Below are positions 24,851 to 33,542 of a stretch of 58,459 bases of DNA, piece after piece. The stretch covers positions 1-58,459 of the forward strand of contig NZ_BAEE01000006.1 of assembly GCF_000241265.1 (NCBI RefSeq), in the 5' to 3' direction. The first letter of the stretch is position 1. Every line of letters starts with the position of its first letter. This stretch comes from Gordonia araii NBRC 100433 (GTDB taxonomy: Bacteria > Actinomycetota > Actinomycetes > Mycobacteriales > Mycobacteriaceae). The translations under genes and the position numbers were made by a program. A model generated the notes under the pieces. The model was not told the origin of the DNA and did no database searches. It saw only the letters and a list, made by a program, of their open reading frames with translations.

Positions 24851-25720
24851 ATGAAAGGACAAGGCGCCGTGGTGCATGTGGTCGAACGTCACGAGCACGG
24901 CCGCTCTGACATTGCGCGGCTCGTGGGCGAATCAGAGGAAGCCGTCGGGTTGATGATGCCGGAGGTCCTGTCTCATCCGGAGAACACGATCGACTTCACC
25001 GCGGGTTTGGCGCAGGTGTGGACATCGTATTGTCTCGCAGACGACCCTCAGGCCGAGCTATCGGACACACGCCGAGCCGCACGGCTCGCCGCCCAACTCA
25101 GCGCCGACCTGTTCGTCTTGGCCGGTACCGGCGCCGGCACCAGGGTTCGCATCGATATCGGCGATGACAAGGCCGACGCCACCGGGACGGGACCGGTGCC
25201 CATCGCCAACCTGACCAACTGGCTGGCTGCCTATTGGTGGTCGCAAATCTCGCGCAGCGAGGATTCGCGTGCAGCGCTTGAGCGCTTCACCCTGGACGAC
25301 CTGACGAAGGATGGCCGATTCGATCCCTACTGGTGCCGGATGTTTGAGGCTCTGCGCGGCTTCGACAGCGACAGCGAGACCTGGCCCGGAGCGATCAGTG
25401 CGGCGATGGAATCCATCGACGGCCCGACGGTGAGCACGCGCGAGGAGTCAATGTTCTTGGCGCTGGACCTGTTCGGGCTGCTGGCGGCGATCGGTGATCA
25501 GGACGAGTTCACACAACAGCTCCGAAAGGCTCTCGAAAGCCACAAGACATACTGGACCGCCACCCGAGAACGGCGCGCGGATCCGCGCGGATTCGCCTCC
25601 TTCGCGATCCTCGCGTTAGCCGCGAAAGCCGCTGACGCAGGCATGGCCATCGAGGTCGAATCTGATTACCTTCCGCGCGGGCTGCTAGAACGCCCGCGCT
25701 GGATGTTCGAGTTGACCTGA
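24851..25720 (+). CDS. Imm49-like immunity protein
   Basis: About 289 residues from ATG 24851; GTG 24869 after GGACAAGG is an alternative. It is helical throughout. The C-terminal half (YWWSQISRSEDSRAALERF, DPRGFASFAILALAAKAADA, ESDYLPRGLLERP) resembles the Imm49 family of polymorphic-toxin immunity proteins. No toxin, secretion substrate or repeat cassette is adjacent, so it would be an orphan immunity gene protecting against a toxin from rivals. It is convergent with dnaB. Confidence 0.65.
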   Translation: MKGQGAVVHVVERHEHGRSDIARLVGESEEAVGLMMPEVLSHPENTIDFTAGLAQVWTSYCLADDPQAELSDTRRAARLAAQLSADLFVLAGTGAGTRVRIDIGDDKADATGTGPVPIANLTNWLAAYWWSQISRSEDSRAALERFTLDDLTKDGRFDPYWCRMFEALRGFDSDSETWPGAISAAMESIDGPTVSTREESMFLALDLFGLLAAIGDQDEFTQQLRKALESHKTYWTATRERRADPRGFASFAILALAAKAADAGMAIEVESDYLPRGLLERPRWMFELT

Positions 25721-25899
25721 CGACTGCGTTTTTGTTGTTCGACGCCAGGCGGTTACACCGTCACTTGACCTTGACGCACCTTGACGCAGCGCTGGGGCTG
25801 CTTCCCGAACCTGAGCGGGACGCCGTCGAATTCTTACCCGGGGACATGGCTGAAATTCTGGACGCGGCGTTCCTGCGGCGGGTTCCCTCCGGCGGACGC

Positions 25900-28110
25900 C
25901 TAACCCCGCGCCATGTCCACAAACCGGCTGAGATGCAGTTGGTGAGCGACGGTGATCGTTGCCGTCGGGCCATTGCGGTGCTTGCCCACGATGATGTCGG
26001 CCTCGCCGGCACGAGGATCGTCGCGCTCGATCGAGTCGGGGCGGTGGAGCAGGATGACCATGTCGGCATCCTGTTCCAGAGACCCTGATTCACGCAGGTC
26101 GGCGACCTGCGGGCGCTTATCCGTCCGTTGCTCCGGGCCGCGGTTGAGCTGCGAGATCGCGATTACCGGGACCTCGAGTTCCTTGGCCAGCAGCTTCAAC
26201 GACCTCGAGAACTCCGACACTTCTTGCTGCCGCGACTCGACTTTCTTGCCCGAGGTCATCAGCTGCATGTAGTCCACGACGATCATCTTCAGGTCGTGGC
26301 GCTGCTTGAGCCGTCGGGCCTTCGCGCGGATCTCCATCATCGTCAGGTTCGGCGAATCGTCGATGAACAGCGGCGCTTCGGAGATCTCGCCCATCCGTCG
26401 CGCCAGACGCGTCCAGTCGTCGTCGCTCATCGAGCCGGCGCGCATGTCGGAGAGCTTCACCTTCGCCTCGGCCGAGAGCAGACGCATGACGATCTCGGTC
26501 TTGCTCATTTCCAACGAGAACATGGCGCCGGTCAGCCCGTGCTGCACCGAGCACGACCGCAAGAAGTCCATCGCCAGCGTCGAGTTGTGCGTCGGCACCA
26601 TCGCCTCGCCCGCCAGATACAGCTGCTGCGGATTGTCGACCTGCACGCAGCGCACCGGCACGCTGGGCACCGGCGTGATCGCCACGATCCGCCGTGATCG
26701 CGCCGGCTGCCGCAGCTCCTTGTGCCGAATCGCCTTGTGGTGCACGGTGAACACGTCGTCGTCGGCTTCGACGCTCAGCCAGCCCGATGCGAGCCGCCGG
26801 TACGAATAGCCCAGGCCCGCAACGAGATCGGCGACGATGAACGTCATGTGTCGCGTCGCGGCGGCGACCGTGATGCGGCCATCGTCCTCGACGACGGCGC
26901 GCGCGTCGAGAATCCCGGCCAGCAGGGCGCGCCGCTGCGCGATCGAACCGCGCAGGTACTCGATGGGTACCTGACCGCCGAGGTCGGCCATGAGAGTCAA
27001 GACGTCGACGGGCCCCTCGGCGTCGATGCGCATGCCGATCTCGGGATCGTCGAACGCCATCCCCGCCAACGCGCCCACCGTGTACGGACCGTAGGCGAAA
27101 CTCCGGTTCGGCAGTTCCAGCGGCGCACCGTTGCGCACCGACGCGCAGCCGACGTGCGGTCGCAGCTCCTCGGTGGTCGCGACGACGGTTCGTTCGCCCA
27201 GCTGCGCCTCCCACTGGTGGTTCGCATCGGCGACGAGGACGGCGCCGTCGTTGAACCGCACGGCGTAGCACGGGCGATCGGTGAGCACATCGGTGCTCGC
27301 GACGACCTTCGTCGGCTTCCCGTCGGCATCGAGGAGTTCATCTCCGACGGCGACGTTGCCCATGGTCGTCCAGCCGTCGGGCGTGGGCAGGGGAGTGTCG
27401 AGCGCGAGCGCTTTCCCGACGCCGGGACGCGCCGCGACGATGATCATCTGACCCGGGTGCAGCCCGTTGGTGAGCTTGTCCAAATCGGCGAATCCCGTTG
27501 GGACGCCGAGAGAAATGCCGCCGCGCGACGCGATGGAGTCGAGCTCGTCCATCGTCGGCTGCAGCAGCTCTTCGAGCGGGATGTAGTCCTCGGCGGTCCG
27601 CCGCTCGGTGACGTCGTACACCTCGGCCTGGGCGCGATCGACAACCTCGGCGACGTCCTGGCCCTCGCCACCGGCGTAGCCGAACTGCACGATCCGCGTC
27701 CCCGCCTCGACGAGGCGCCGCAGGATCGCCTTCTCCGCGACGATCTCCGCGTAGAACCCGGCGTTGGCCGCCGTCGGCACCGTCGAGATCAGCGTGTGCA
27801 GATACGGTGCACCGCCGACGCGCTTCAGGTCGCCTCGGCGCTCCAACTCGGCCGCGACGGTGACGGCGTCCGCGGGTTCGCCCTTGCCGTACAGCTCCAG
27901 GACGGCCTCGTACACCGCCTGGTGCGACGGAAGGTAGAAATCGCCGGGCCGGATCTTCTCCAGCACGTCGGCGATCGCGTCCTTGGACAGCATCATGCCG
28001 CCGAGCACCGACTGTTCTGCCGCTTGATCCTGCGGGGGCTGTCTGCCGAATTCTTCGCTGGGCAAATCGTCGGGCATCGGTTCGTGACCCTGATCTTCGG
28101 TCACAGACAC
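25900..28110 (-). CDS. dnaB: Replicative DNA helicase DnaB, with intein
   Basis: 736 residues before splicing, from GTG 28110 (seven bases after AAAGGGGG; GTG 28116 and 28104 are alternatives). The N-terminal primase-interacting domain (PQDQAAEQSVLGGMMLSKDA) is followed by the RecA-like ATPase. The Walker A loop is split by an intein: GVGK before it, STLAMDF after it. Walker B is KMIVVDYMQLM, and SQLNRGPEQRTDKRP follows. Spliced, the helicase is about 460 residues, the normal length. It unwinds the chromosome at the replication fork. The M. tuberculosis dnaB, in the same gene neighbourhood, also carries an intein. Confidence 0.96.
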   Translation of the reverse strand: MSVTEDQGHEPMPDDLPSEEFGRQPPQDQAAEQSVLGGMMLSKDAIADVLEKIRPGDFYLPSHQAVYEAVLELYGKGEPADAVTVAAELERRGDLKRVGGAPYLHTLISTVPTAANAGFYAEIVAEKAILRRLVEAGTRIVQFGYAGGEGQDVAEVVDRAQAEVYDVTERRTAEDYIPLEELLQPTMDELDSIASRGGISLGVPTGFADLDKLTNGLHPGQMIIVAARPGVGKALALDTPLPTPDGWTTMGNVAVGDELLDADGKPTKVVASTDVLTDRPCYAVRFNDGAVLVADANHQWEAQLGERTVVATTEELRPHVGCASVRNGAPLELPNRSFAYGPYTVGALAGMAFDDPEIGMRIDAEGPVDVLTLMADLGGQVPIEYLRGSIAQRRALLAGILDARAVVEDDGRITVAAATRHMTFIVADLVAGLGYSYRRLASGWLSVEADDDVFTVHHKAIRHKELRQPARSRRIVAITPVPSVPVRCVQVDNPQQLYLAGEAMVPTHNSTLAMDFLRSCSVQHGLTGAMFSLEMSKTEIVMRLLSAEAKVKLSDMRAGSMSDDDWTRLARRMGEISEAPLFIDDSPNLTMMEIRAKARRLKQRHDLKMIVVDYMQLMTSGKKVESRQQEVSEFSRSLKLLAKELEVPVIAISQLNRGPEQRTDKRPQVADLRESGSLEQDADMVILLHRPDSIERDDPRAGEADIIVGKHRNGPTATITVAHQLHLSRFVDMARG
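26584..27411 (-). other. DnaB intein, class 3 type with degraded homing endonuclease
   Basis: The intein is 276 residues, from ALALDTPLPTPDGW to VPTHN, with Ser as the first following extein residue. Its first residue is Ala, so the normal N-terminal Cys/Ser attack is impossible. The Trp-Cys-Thr set of class 3 inteins is present: Trp in ANHQWEA, Cys in VRCVQVD, Thr in VPTHN. The Cys would start splicing. The middle looks like a worn LAGLIDADG endonuclease: LLAGILDARAVV has Arg where the catalytic acid should be. Splicing is probably intact; homing probably is not. Confidence 0.88.
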
Positions 28111-28320
28111 ACGCACACCCCCTTTCGGAACTGAACAGCCCCACTCGTTCTGAGCCGCGCCTGGCTCTGCCTTTGCTCCTTGATACGCCTCGCCTCCGAC
28201 AGAAACGGCGGCGCGACAGCAGCAAGCGCTACTTCGATGTCCCGACCGTCGCGTGCCGTGCGGCGCTGCGATCTACCGGAGTGAAGATTATGGCGCGACG
28301 GTGAATCGCTCAAACGGTGC

Positions 28321-28458
28321 TGTGGACTGCCTTGTGGACAACCTGTGGACAGTGGTGGGTTATGCGAGAAGGGCTGTGGGAAACGCGGGGGAAAACTCGT
28401 TGAAAACGTTAGAAGTCACATTGTTTGCGCAGGTCAGGGCATGTGAATCTTGTCCACA
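28321..28458. promoter_or_regulatory. Cluster of DnaA-box-like sites in dnaB upstream region
   Basis: The 560-base gap 28111-28671 contains no gene I can support. It holds TTGTCCACA at 28450-28458, its exact complement TGTGGACAA at 28333-28341, and near matches TGTGGACAG (28344-28352) and TGTGGACTG (28321-28329). These fit the actinobacterial DnaA box. The promoters of dnaB (minus) and of the secreted-protein gene (plus) must lie here. DnaA may therefore regulate dnaB; there is no dnaA or dnaN to suggest an origin. Confidence 0.5.
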
Positions 28459-28671
28459 TTCGGTGAGTTGTCACGCTCTCGGCGTGTCGTACGCAACGCG
28501 CCGAAGCAACCCTCAATGAAACCTTCAACTCCGTCCAGGCGTACGGTTTGTGAACGGGGTCACAACTTCGGGTGTCTGTGTCGGCGTGAACCTGGGAATT
28601 ATCCCCAGGCCACCCGCGATACGTCGTCTCGTGATGAAATAGCACCCAGCAAACCAAGGGGAGAACCACCG

Positions 28672-29232
28672 ATGAAACGAGCAATCCTGCGCGGCCTGAC
28701 GGCACTCACCGCCGTCGCCGCCGCCCTGGCCCTCGCACCCGGCTTGGCGGCGGGCGCGACTCCGCCCGAACTGGACTTCGCCAGGTACCCGGCCGTCAAC
28801 GCCAAACGGTACGTCTCCTACAACTACGACAACAACGGCCGAGCCTTCTTCCGCGCCGGCGACTACTACTGCCAGATCGGCCAGTACCCCGGCCGCGTCG
28901 CCTGCAAGGGGTTCGTCGGGACCGCGCCGGCCGGCACCCAGGGCGTGCTGCTCAATAACCATCAGGGGCCGTGGTGGATCACGCCGACAGGCTTCGCCGC
29001 GCCGAACATGCAGTTGTTGCCCAAGGCGCACTTCCGCGCTCCGATCCTGCCCGTGAAGCGCAGCATCAGCATCTACGACGTCACCTGTGCCCGTCCGCGC
29101 GCCCACGTCGTCTCGTGCACCACGCGCGGTCGCGCTTTCGCCATCAGTCCCAAGTGGCACAAGTTCGTCGGCCCCGGCGGCTACCGCAACGCGAACCCGC
29201 CGTCGTACAAGCTGCCGAAGAGCCTGCGGTAG
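28672..29232 (+). CDS. Secreted protein of unknown function
   Basis: A 186-residue protein. It has a Sec signal peptide (KRAILRGLTALTAVAAALAL, cleavage probably after the AAGA of GLAAGA, ~30). The mature part is rich in Tyr, Gly and Asn with four cysteines that could form two disulfides (YYCQIG, VACKGF, VTCARP, VSCTTR). I know similar secreted actinobacterial proteins but no function. ATG 28672 follows AGGGGAGAACC. It is divergent from dnaB and followed by a long repeat region. Confidence 0.75.
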   Translation: MKRAILRGLTALTAVAAALALAPGLAAGATPPELDFARYPAVNAKRYVSYNYDNNGRAFFRAGDYYCQIGQYPGRVACKGFVGTAPAGTQGVLLNNHQGPWWITPTGFAAPNMQLLPKAHFRAPILPVKRSISIYDVTCARPRAHVVSCTTRGRAFAISPKWHKFVGPGGYRNANPPSYKLPKSLR

Positions 29233-29653
29233 CTTTTCGACGTCGGTTGCGGTGGTCTCGATACGCCGACGTCGCAGGCTCCGTCGGCACTCGACCACCC
29301 ATAAGGGCGGCACTCGACCACCCATCGGGGCGGTAGCTTTCGACGCCGGTTGCGGTGGTCTCGATACACCGACGTCGCAGGCTCCGTCGGCACTCGACCA
29401 CCCATCGGGGTGGTACTCGACCACCCATTGGGTGGCACTCGACTACCCATCGAGGCGGTAGCGGTTCGACGTCGGCTGCGGTGGTCTCGATACGCCGACG
29501 TCGCAGGCTCCGTCGGCACTCGACCACCCATCGGGGCGGTACTCGACCACCCATAAGGGCGGCACTCGACCACCTATAGGGGCGGCGCTCGGCCACCCAT
29601 TGTCGGTGGTCGAGTGAATCGCGAGCGAAGCGAGAGATTCGTATCGAGACCAT
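29231..29653. repeat. Composite tandem and inverted intergenic repeat
   Basis: The 500 bases 29233-29734 contain no gene. Three long copies of a unit of ~70 bases (starting ~29231, 29335 and 29460) share GGTGGTCTCGATAC and GACGTCGCAGGCTCCGTCGG. After each come runs of a 22-23 base unit, ACTCGACCACCCAT plus a variable GGGNGG tail, about nine copies in all. The array ends at ~29610-29653 with GGTGGTCGAG...GTATCGAGACC, the inverse of the unit ends. This looks like expanded palindromic intergenic repeats, not an IS or CRISPR. Confidence 0.8.
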
Positions 29654-29686
29654 CGCAAGCCGGTGTCGTCTACTCAGCCAAAACGA

Positions 29687-29718
29687 AAGCCGCCGCCCGG
29701 ATCTCCGGGCGGCGGCTT
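29687..29718 (-). terminator. Terminator of the rpsF-ssb-rpsR-rplI operon
   Basis: AAGCCGCCGCCCGG, loop ATCT, and its exact complement form a 14-base stem 16 bases after the rplI stop. On the minus strand it is followed by TTTCGTTTTGG, a U-rich tail, so it is a good intrinsic terminator. Confidence 0.85.
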
Positions 29719-29734
29719 CTCGTATGCGCGCGAG

Positions 29735-30187
29735 TTACTCCGCGACGACGGCCAAGTCGAAGTTGGCGGCGACGTTCGGGTGCAGCTTCACGATCACCGG
29801 GTAGGTGCCGGTGGCCTTGATGTGGCCCTTCGGCAGCTCCACGGCGCGCTTGTCGACGGCCGGGCCGCCAGCGCTCTTGATGGCACCGACGACGTCGTTG
29901 ACGGTCACCGAGCCGAACAGCTTGCCCGAGTCGTGGGTCTTCACACCCAGCGACACCGAATCCAGACCCTCCAGGGCCTGCTTCAGCTCGTTGGCGTGCT
30001 CCACGTCGCGGACCTCGCGGTCCTTCTGGGCGCGCTTGATGCCCTCGACCTGCTTCTCGGCGCCCTTGGTGGCGACGATCGCCAGGCCGCGCGGCAGCAG
30101 GTAGTTGCGTCCGTAGCCGTCCTTGACCTCGACGATGTCGCCGGCGACACCCAGGTTCTCGACAGCAGCAGTCAGGATGAGCTTCAT
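29735..30187 (-). CDS. rplI: 50S ribosomal protein L9
   Basis: 150 residues, the normal L9 length. The N-terminal RNA-binding domain begins [20 protein letters not shown] and includes [16 protein letters not shown], the L9 signature. A long central helix and the C-terminal domain ([17 protein letters not shown]) follow. It binds 23S rRNA at the base of the L1 stalk. It is the last gene of the rpsF-ssb-rpsR-rplI operon, 17 bases after rpsR, followed by an intrinsic terminator. Confidence 0.97.
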   Translation of the reverse strand: MKLILTAAVENLGVAGDIVEVKDGYGRNYLLPRGLAIVATKGAEKQVEGIKRAQKDREVRDVEHANELKQALEGLDSVSLGVKTHDSGKLFGSVTVNDVVGAIKSAGGPAVDKRAVELPKGHIKATGTYPVIVKLHPNVAANFDLAVVAE

Positions 30188-30204
30188 AGTCTTATCCCTC
30201 TCGC

Positions 30205-30459
30205 TTATCGGCCCGACGAGGTGAACGGCAACAGCGCCACCTCGCGCGAGTTCTTGACGGCGATCGCGACGTCGCGCTGGTGCTGCACGCAGTTACCAGT
30301 CACTCGACGCGAACGAATCTTGCCGCGGTCCGACAGGTAACGACGCAGGAGCGCGGTGTCCTTGTAGTCGATGACCTGACTCTTGTCCTTGCAGAAGCTG
30401 CACGCCTTGGCCTTGACGACCTTCTCGACGCGGGGCTTCCGACCCTTTTGCTTTGCCAT
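30205..30459 (-). CDS. rpsR: 30S ribosomal protein S18 (zinc-type)
   Basis: 84 residues. CSFCKDK near the N-terminus and [11 protein letters not shown] downstream provide three Cys and a His, the C+ zinc-binding form. Actinobacteria often have a second, zinc-free S18 used under zinc starvation; no such copy is in this window. [20 protein letters not shown] is the conserved core. S18 binds S6 on the small-subunit platform, and the S6 gene is in the same operon. The start lies 19 bases after the ssb stop. Confidence 0.97.
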   Translation of the reverse strand: MAKQKGRKPRVEKVVKAKACSFCKDKSQVIDYKDTALLRRYLSDRGKIRSRRVTGNCVQHQRDVAIAVKNSREVALLPFTSSGR

Positions 30460-30478
30460 GTGTTACTCCAGATAGATC

Positions 30479-30985
30479 TCAGAAAGGTGGTTCATCCGAG
30501 GCACCGCCCGAACCCGCCGCGGGCGCACTGCCCCACGGGTCTTCGTTCGCCACGGGCTGGTTCGACGCGGGACGGCTGCTGCCGCCGCCGCCAGAACCGA
30601 AGCCGCCACCGCCGCCACCGCGCGAAGCGCGCGTGACCTTGGCGGTCGCATACCGCAGCGACGGGCCGATCTCGTCGACGTCGAGCTCGTACACCGTCCG
30701 CTTCTCACCTTCGCGAGTCTCGAAAGAGCGCTGCTTGAGACGACCGGAGACGATGACGCGGGTGCCCTTGGTCAGGGACTCCGTCACGTTCTCGGCTGCC
30801 TCGCGCCAGATATTGCACCGCAGGAACAGCGCTTCGCCGTCTTTCCATTCGTTGGTCTGACGGTCGAAAGTGCGCGGCGTCGAGGCCACCGTGAAATTAG
30901 CGACCGCGGCGCCGGACGGCGTGAACCGCAACTCCGGGTCGGCCGTCAAGTTCCCGATGACGGTGATAACCGTTTCTCCAGCCAT
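30479..30985 (-). CDS. ssb: Single-stranded DNA-binding protein
   Basis: 168 residues. The OB fold occupies ~1-112 ([46 protein letters not shown]). A Gly-rich disordered linker follows, then the acidic tip DEPPF that docks partner proteins. It protects single strands during replication and repair. It sits in the conserved position between rpsF and rpsR, so its supply is tied to ribosomal protein synthesis. Confidence 0.97.
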   Translation of the reverse strand: MAGETVITVIGNLTADPELRFTPSGAAVANFTVASTPRTFDRQTNEWKDGEALFLRCNIWREAAENVTESLTKGTRVIVSGRLKQRSFETREGEKRTVYELDVDEIGPSLRYATAKVTRASRGGGGGGFGSGGGGSSRPASNQPVANEDPWGSAPAAGSGGASDEPPF

Positions 30986-31118
30986 GTGCTTCCCCTCGAG
31001 GATCGTGGTGTGTCGGAAGGTGGGGCGCGTGCTCGACGTGCCGTCCCAGCCTGGGTTTATGGGCCCAGCCTAAGGAGCGGCACCGACATGCGCGAGCTTT
31101 ACGCGAACTCGCGCAAGC

Positions 31119-31400
31119 TCACTTGCGCAGGACCTTGGTGCGCAGCACCGACTCGTTCAGCTTCAGCTGACGGTCGAGCTCGCTCACCGTCTCCGGCTTC
31201 GCGTTCAGATCGATAACGGCGTAGATGCCTTCGCTGTTCTTCTCGATCTCGTAAGCAAGACGGCGCTTGCCCCAGATGTCGACACCATCCACCGAACCGC
31301 CATCAGAGCGGACGACATTGAGGAAGGTATCCAGTGAGGGTGCGACGGTGCGCTCGTCCAGACTCGGATCGAGGATCACCATCAATTCGTAGTGACGCAT
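31119..31400 (-). CDS. rpsF: 30S ribosomal protein S6
   Basis: 93 residues, the usual short actinobacterial length. [20 protein letters not shown] opens the ferredoxin-like fold; [20 protein letters not shown] and LRTKVLRK complete it. It is the first gene of the operon, so the promoter lies in 31401-31560, shared with a divergent membrane-protein gene. The 133-base gap to ssb contains nothing I recognise. Confidence 0.97.
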   Translation of the reverse strand: MRHYELMVILDPSLDERTVAPSLDTFLNVVRSDGGSVDGVDIWGKRRLAYEIEKNSEGIYAVIDLNAKPETVSELDRQLKLNESVLRTKVLRK

Positions 31401-31560
31401 AAGACCACATCACCTCCTATGGGCTAATCGGCCACGGACTGTCCGCAGCAGGAGGGTCGCCTGCGTCGGCAACCGCTCCAAGATACATGAGGAGCGGTTG
31501 ACCTGCGAAATCGTCGACGCCGATTAGGTCCGATGTCCGGTTCCGCTTAATCTTTAGCGC

Positions 31561-33033
31561 ATGTCTAACGGCGACAAGGCCCTTGAGCTGGGCCCGCTGG
31601 ATCGCACCCGACGGGGGGAAGCGGTCCTCGCTGCCGTCGTCTCCGTCCTGTTCACCTGTCTCGCGATGGCCTGGAGCTACTCGGCGAAGGTGAAATGCGG
31701 TGGGCCGCCGTTCAACTCGCAGGGGCGGTCGAGGCGCTGGCCCGTCGGCGACCCCGACGCCGTCATCCCGTGCTACTCGGACATGATGAACCTCTGGGTC
31801 GGGCGCGGCATCAACGACCACGTCTTCCCCTACATCCACGGCGGTATCACCGAGAGCGGCCACCTCGTCAACGGCGCCGTCGAGTATCCCGTTCTCTCAG
31901 GAATGCTGATGTGGCTCGGCGCGATCGGCGCCCACACCGACCTCGCCTTCTTCAACCACTCGGCGATCATCCTCGCGCCGTTCGGCATCATCGTCACCCT
32001 GCTGCTGGTGTACCTGGTCCGCTGGTGGGCGCTGCTGTGGGCCGCGACCCCGCCGCTGGTCCTCTACGCCTTCCACAACTGGGAACTGCCCGTCGTCGCG
32101 ACGTGCGTCGGCGGCATCGCCGTCGTCGCGTGGGGCGCGTCCCTCGACGCCGACGGCAAGCCGCGGCTGTCGCTGCGGACCGCGGCCGTGCTCGCGGCCG
32201 TCCTGTTCGGCATCGGCTTCAGCCTGAAGCTGTATCCGGGCTTCTTCGTCCTCCCGCTGGCGCTGTACGTACTCACGCGCGGCGGTGGGTTCATCAGCCG
32301 CGTCCGGGCTCCCAAAGACGTGCCGCTCGACCTGGACTGGCGCGGGTTCTGGACTGTTGCGGGCGCCGCGACGGCCACGGTCACCCTGACCCAGGCGCCG
32401 TTCATGATCCTCGGCTGGCAGGGATGGCGAGGGTCGCTGTCGTTCCAGGGCAAGCGCAAGGCCGACGTCGACACCAACTCCATCTGGTACTGGGGCTGGC
32501 GCCACCTGACCGGCGGCGTGCCGGGCAAATGGGGTACGTCAGACGGTCTGAACTCGTTCGTCGGCGTCGCGTCGCCGGTGCTGATCGTTGCCTCGTTCGT
32601 GCTGGCGGTCTGGCTGGGCTGGCGGGTGTACTCGCCGGACAAGGTGACGCTCGGCGTCTATCCGTGGATCGGAGTGTGCGGCGCGATGCTCGCCGGATTC
32701 ATGGTGTTCCACAAGGTGCATTCGCCGCAGTACACGCTGTGGATCCTGCCGTTCTTCGTGCTGCTCAACATCCGTTGGCAGGTGATCGTCGCCTACCTCG
32801 CCGCCGACCTCGCACTCGACCTCACGATCTTCCGGTTGTTCGGGATCATCAACAACCCGTCGAATCCGCCGATGAAGTGGTGGGTCGTCGGCGGCGTGAA
32901 CTTCGGTGTGTGGGTGCACGCGGCACTGCTCATCTATCTGATCTTCGCCTTCGTCAAGGCCACGCCGCGAGAGCCGCTGGCGTCGTTCGGGTTCCGGCTC
33001 CCCGCCGCCGCCCCGGAACCCGCGCGTCGCTGA
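31561..33033 (+). CDS. Polytopic membrane protein, GT87/DUF2029-like glycosyltransferase
   Basis: A 490-residue protein with about ten transmembrane helices (AVLAAVVSVLFTCLAMAWSY, FGIIVTLLLVYLVRWWALL, VLAAVLFGIGFSLKLYPGFF). Acidic and aromatic residues before the second helix (DMMNLWVGRGINDHVFPYIH and EYPVLSGML) resemble GT-C glycosyltransferases of the GT87 mannosyltransferase group, which use polyprenyl-phosphate sugars on the outer membrane face. It is divergent from rpsF. The corresponding M. tuberculosis region has one such protein; this window has two (see 34199-35710). The glycan it acts on is not known. Confidence 0.75.
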   Translation: MSNGDKALELGPLDRTRRGEAVLAAVVSVLFTCLAMAWSYSAKVKCGGPPFNSQGRSRRWPVGDPDAVIPCYSDMMNLWVGRGINDHVFPYIHGGITESGHLVNGAVEYPVLSGMLMWLGAIGAHTDLAFFNHSAIILAPFGIIVTLLLVYLVRWWALLWAATPPLVLYAFHNWELPVVATCVGGIAVVAWGASLDADGKPRLSLRTAAVLAAVLFGIGFSLKLYPGFFVLPLALYVLTRGGGFISRVRAPKDVPLDLDWRGFWTVAGAATATVTLTQAPFMILGWQGWRGSLSFQGKRKADVDTNSIWYWGWRHLTGGVPGKWGTSDGLNSFVGVASPVLIVASFVLAVWLGWRVYSPDKVTLGVYPWIGVCGAMLAGFMVFHKVHSPQYTLWILPFFVLLNIRWQVIVAYLAADLALDLTIFRLFGIINNPSNPPMKWWVVGGVNFGVWVHAALLIYLIFAFVKATPREPLASFGFRLPAAAPEPARR

Positions 33034-33100
33034 GCCCGCGATGGAGTCGCTCCGTGGCGACATCCACAGTTCGCGGCGCTCAGGGGTGCATACTGACGGC

Positions 33101-33493
33101 ATGCTGACCGCTGGACTCGTCGTCGCCCTGCTCGCCGCCGCGCTGCACGTCTTCATCTTCTATCTGGAATCACTGGCCTGGACGACGCCGCGGGCCCGCG
33201 CGGTCTTCGGCACCAGCAGGGAGGAAGCCGAAGCGACCCGCGAACTGGCCTACAACCAGGGGTTCTACAACCTTTTCCTCGCGGTGATGGTGGTCGTCGG
33301 AGCACTCATCGTCGTGACCAGCGACCACCGCGGCGTCGGTCTTGCGCTGGTTCTCGCCGGCAGTGGCGCCATGCTGGCGGCAGCGTTGGTCCTCGGCCTC
33401 TCGTCGCCCTCGCATCGCGGTGCGGCCGCGAAGCAGGGTGCTCTGCCGTTGATCGCGGTCGTCGGTGTCGTCGTCGGCCTGCTGCTCGGCTGA
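33101..33493 (+). CDS. DUF1304 family membrane protein
   Basis: 130 residues with four transmembrane helices. LVVALLAAALHVFIFYLESL, RELAYNQGFYNLFLAVMVVV and the late small-residue helix are the DUF1304 pattern, whose conserved AxHxxIFxLE and NQGxYNxFLA motifs are both here. ATG 33101 is used. Function of the family is unknown. Confidence 0.88.
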   Translation: MLTAGLVVALLAAALHVFIFYLESLAWTTPRARAVFGTSREEAEATRELAYNQGFYNLFLAVMVVVGALIVVTSDHRGVGLALVLAGSGAMLAAALVLGLSSPSHRGAAAKQGALPLIAVVGVVVGLLLG

Positions 33494-33542
33494 CGCGAAA
33501 TGCGCTCGCCCGCGCGAGGGTTCGGCCCGTAGCTTTACCGAC

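Noticed and set aside
26722..28134. A 470-codon open frame antisense to dnaB
   Set aside because: It is a high-GC mirror of dnaB and its intein, with no domain signal.
28321..28458. Chromosomal origin of replication
   Set aside because: DnaA boxes are few, no AT-rich unwinding stretch is evident, and dnaA/dnaN are not adjacent; dnaB regulation is the simpler reading.
29231..29610. CRISPR array
   Set aside because: Repeat units differ in length and are nested, spacers are not unique 30-40-mers, and no cas gene is present.
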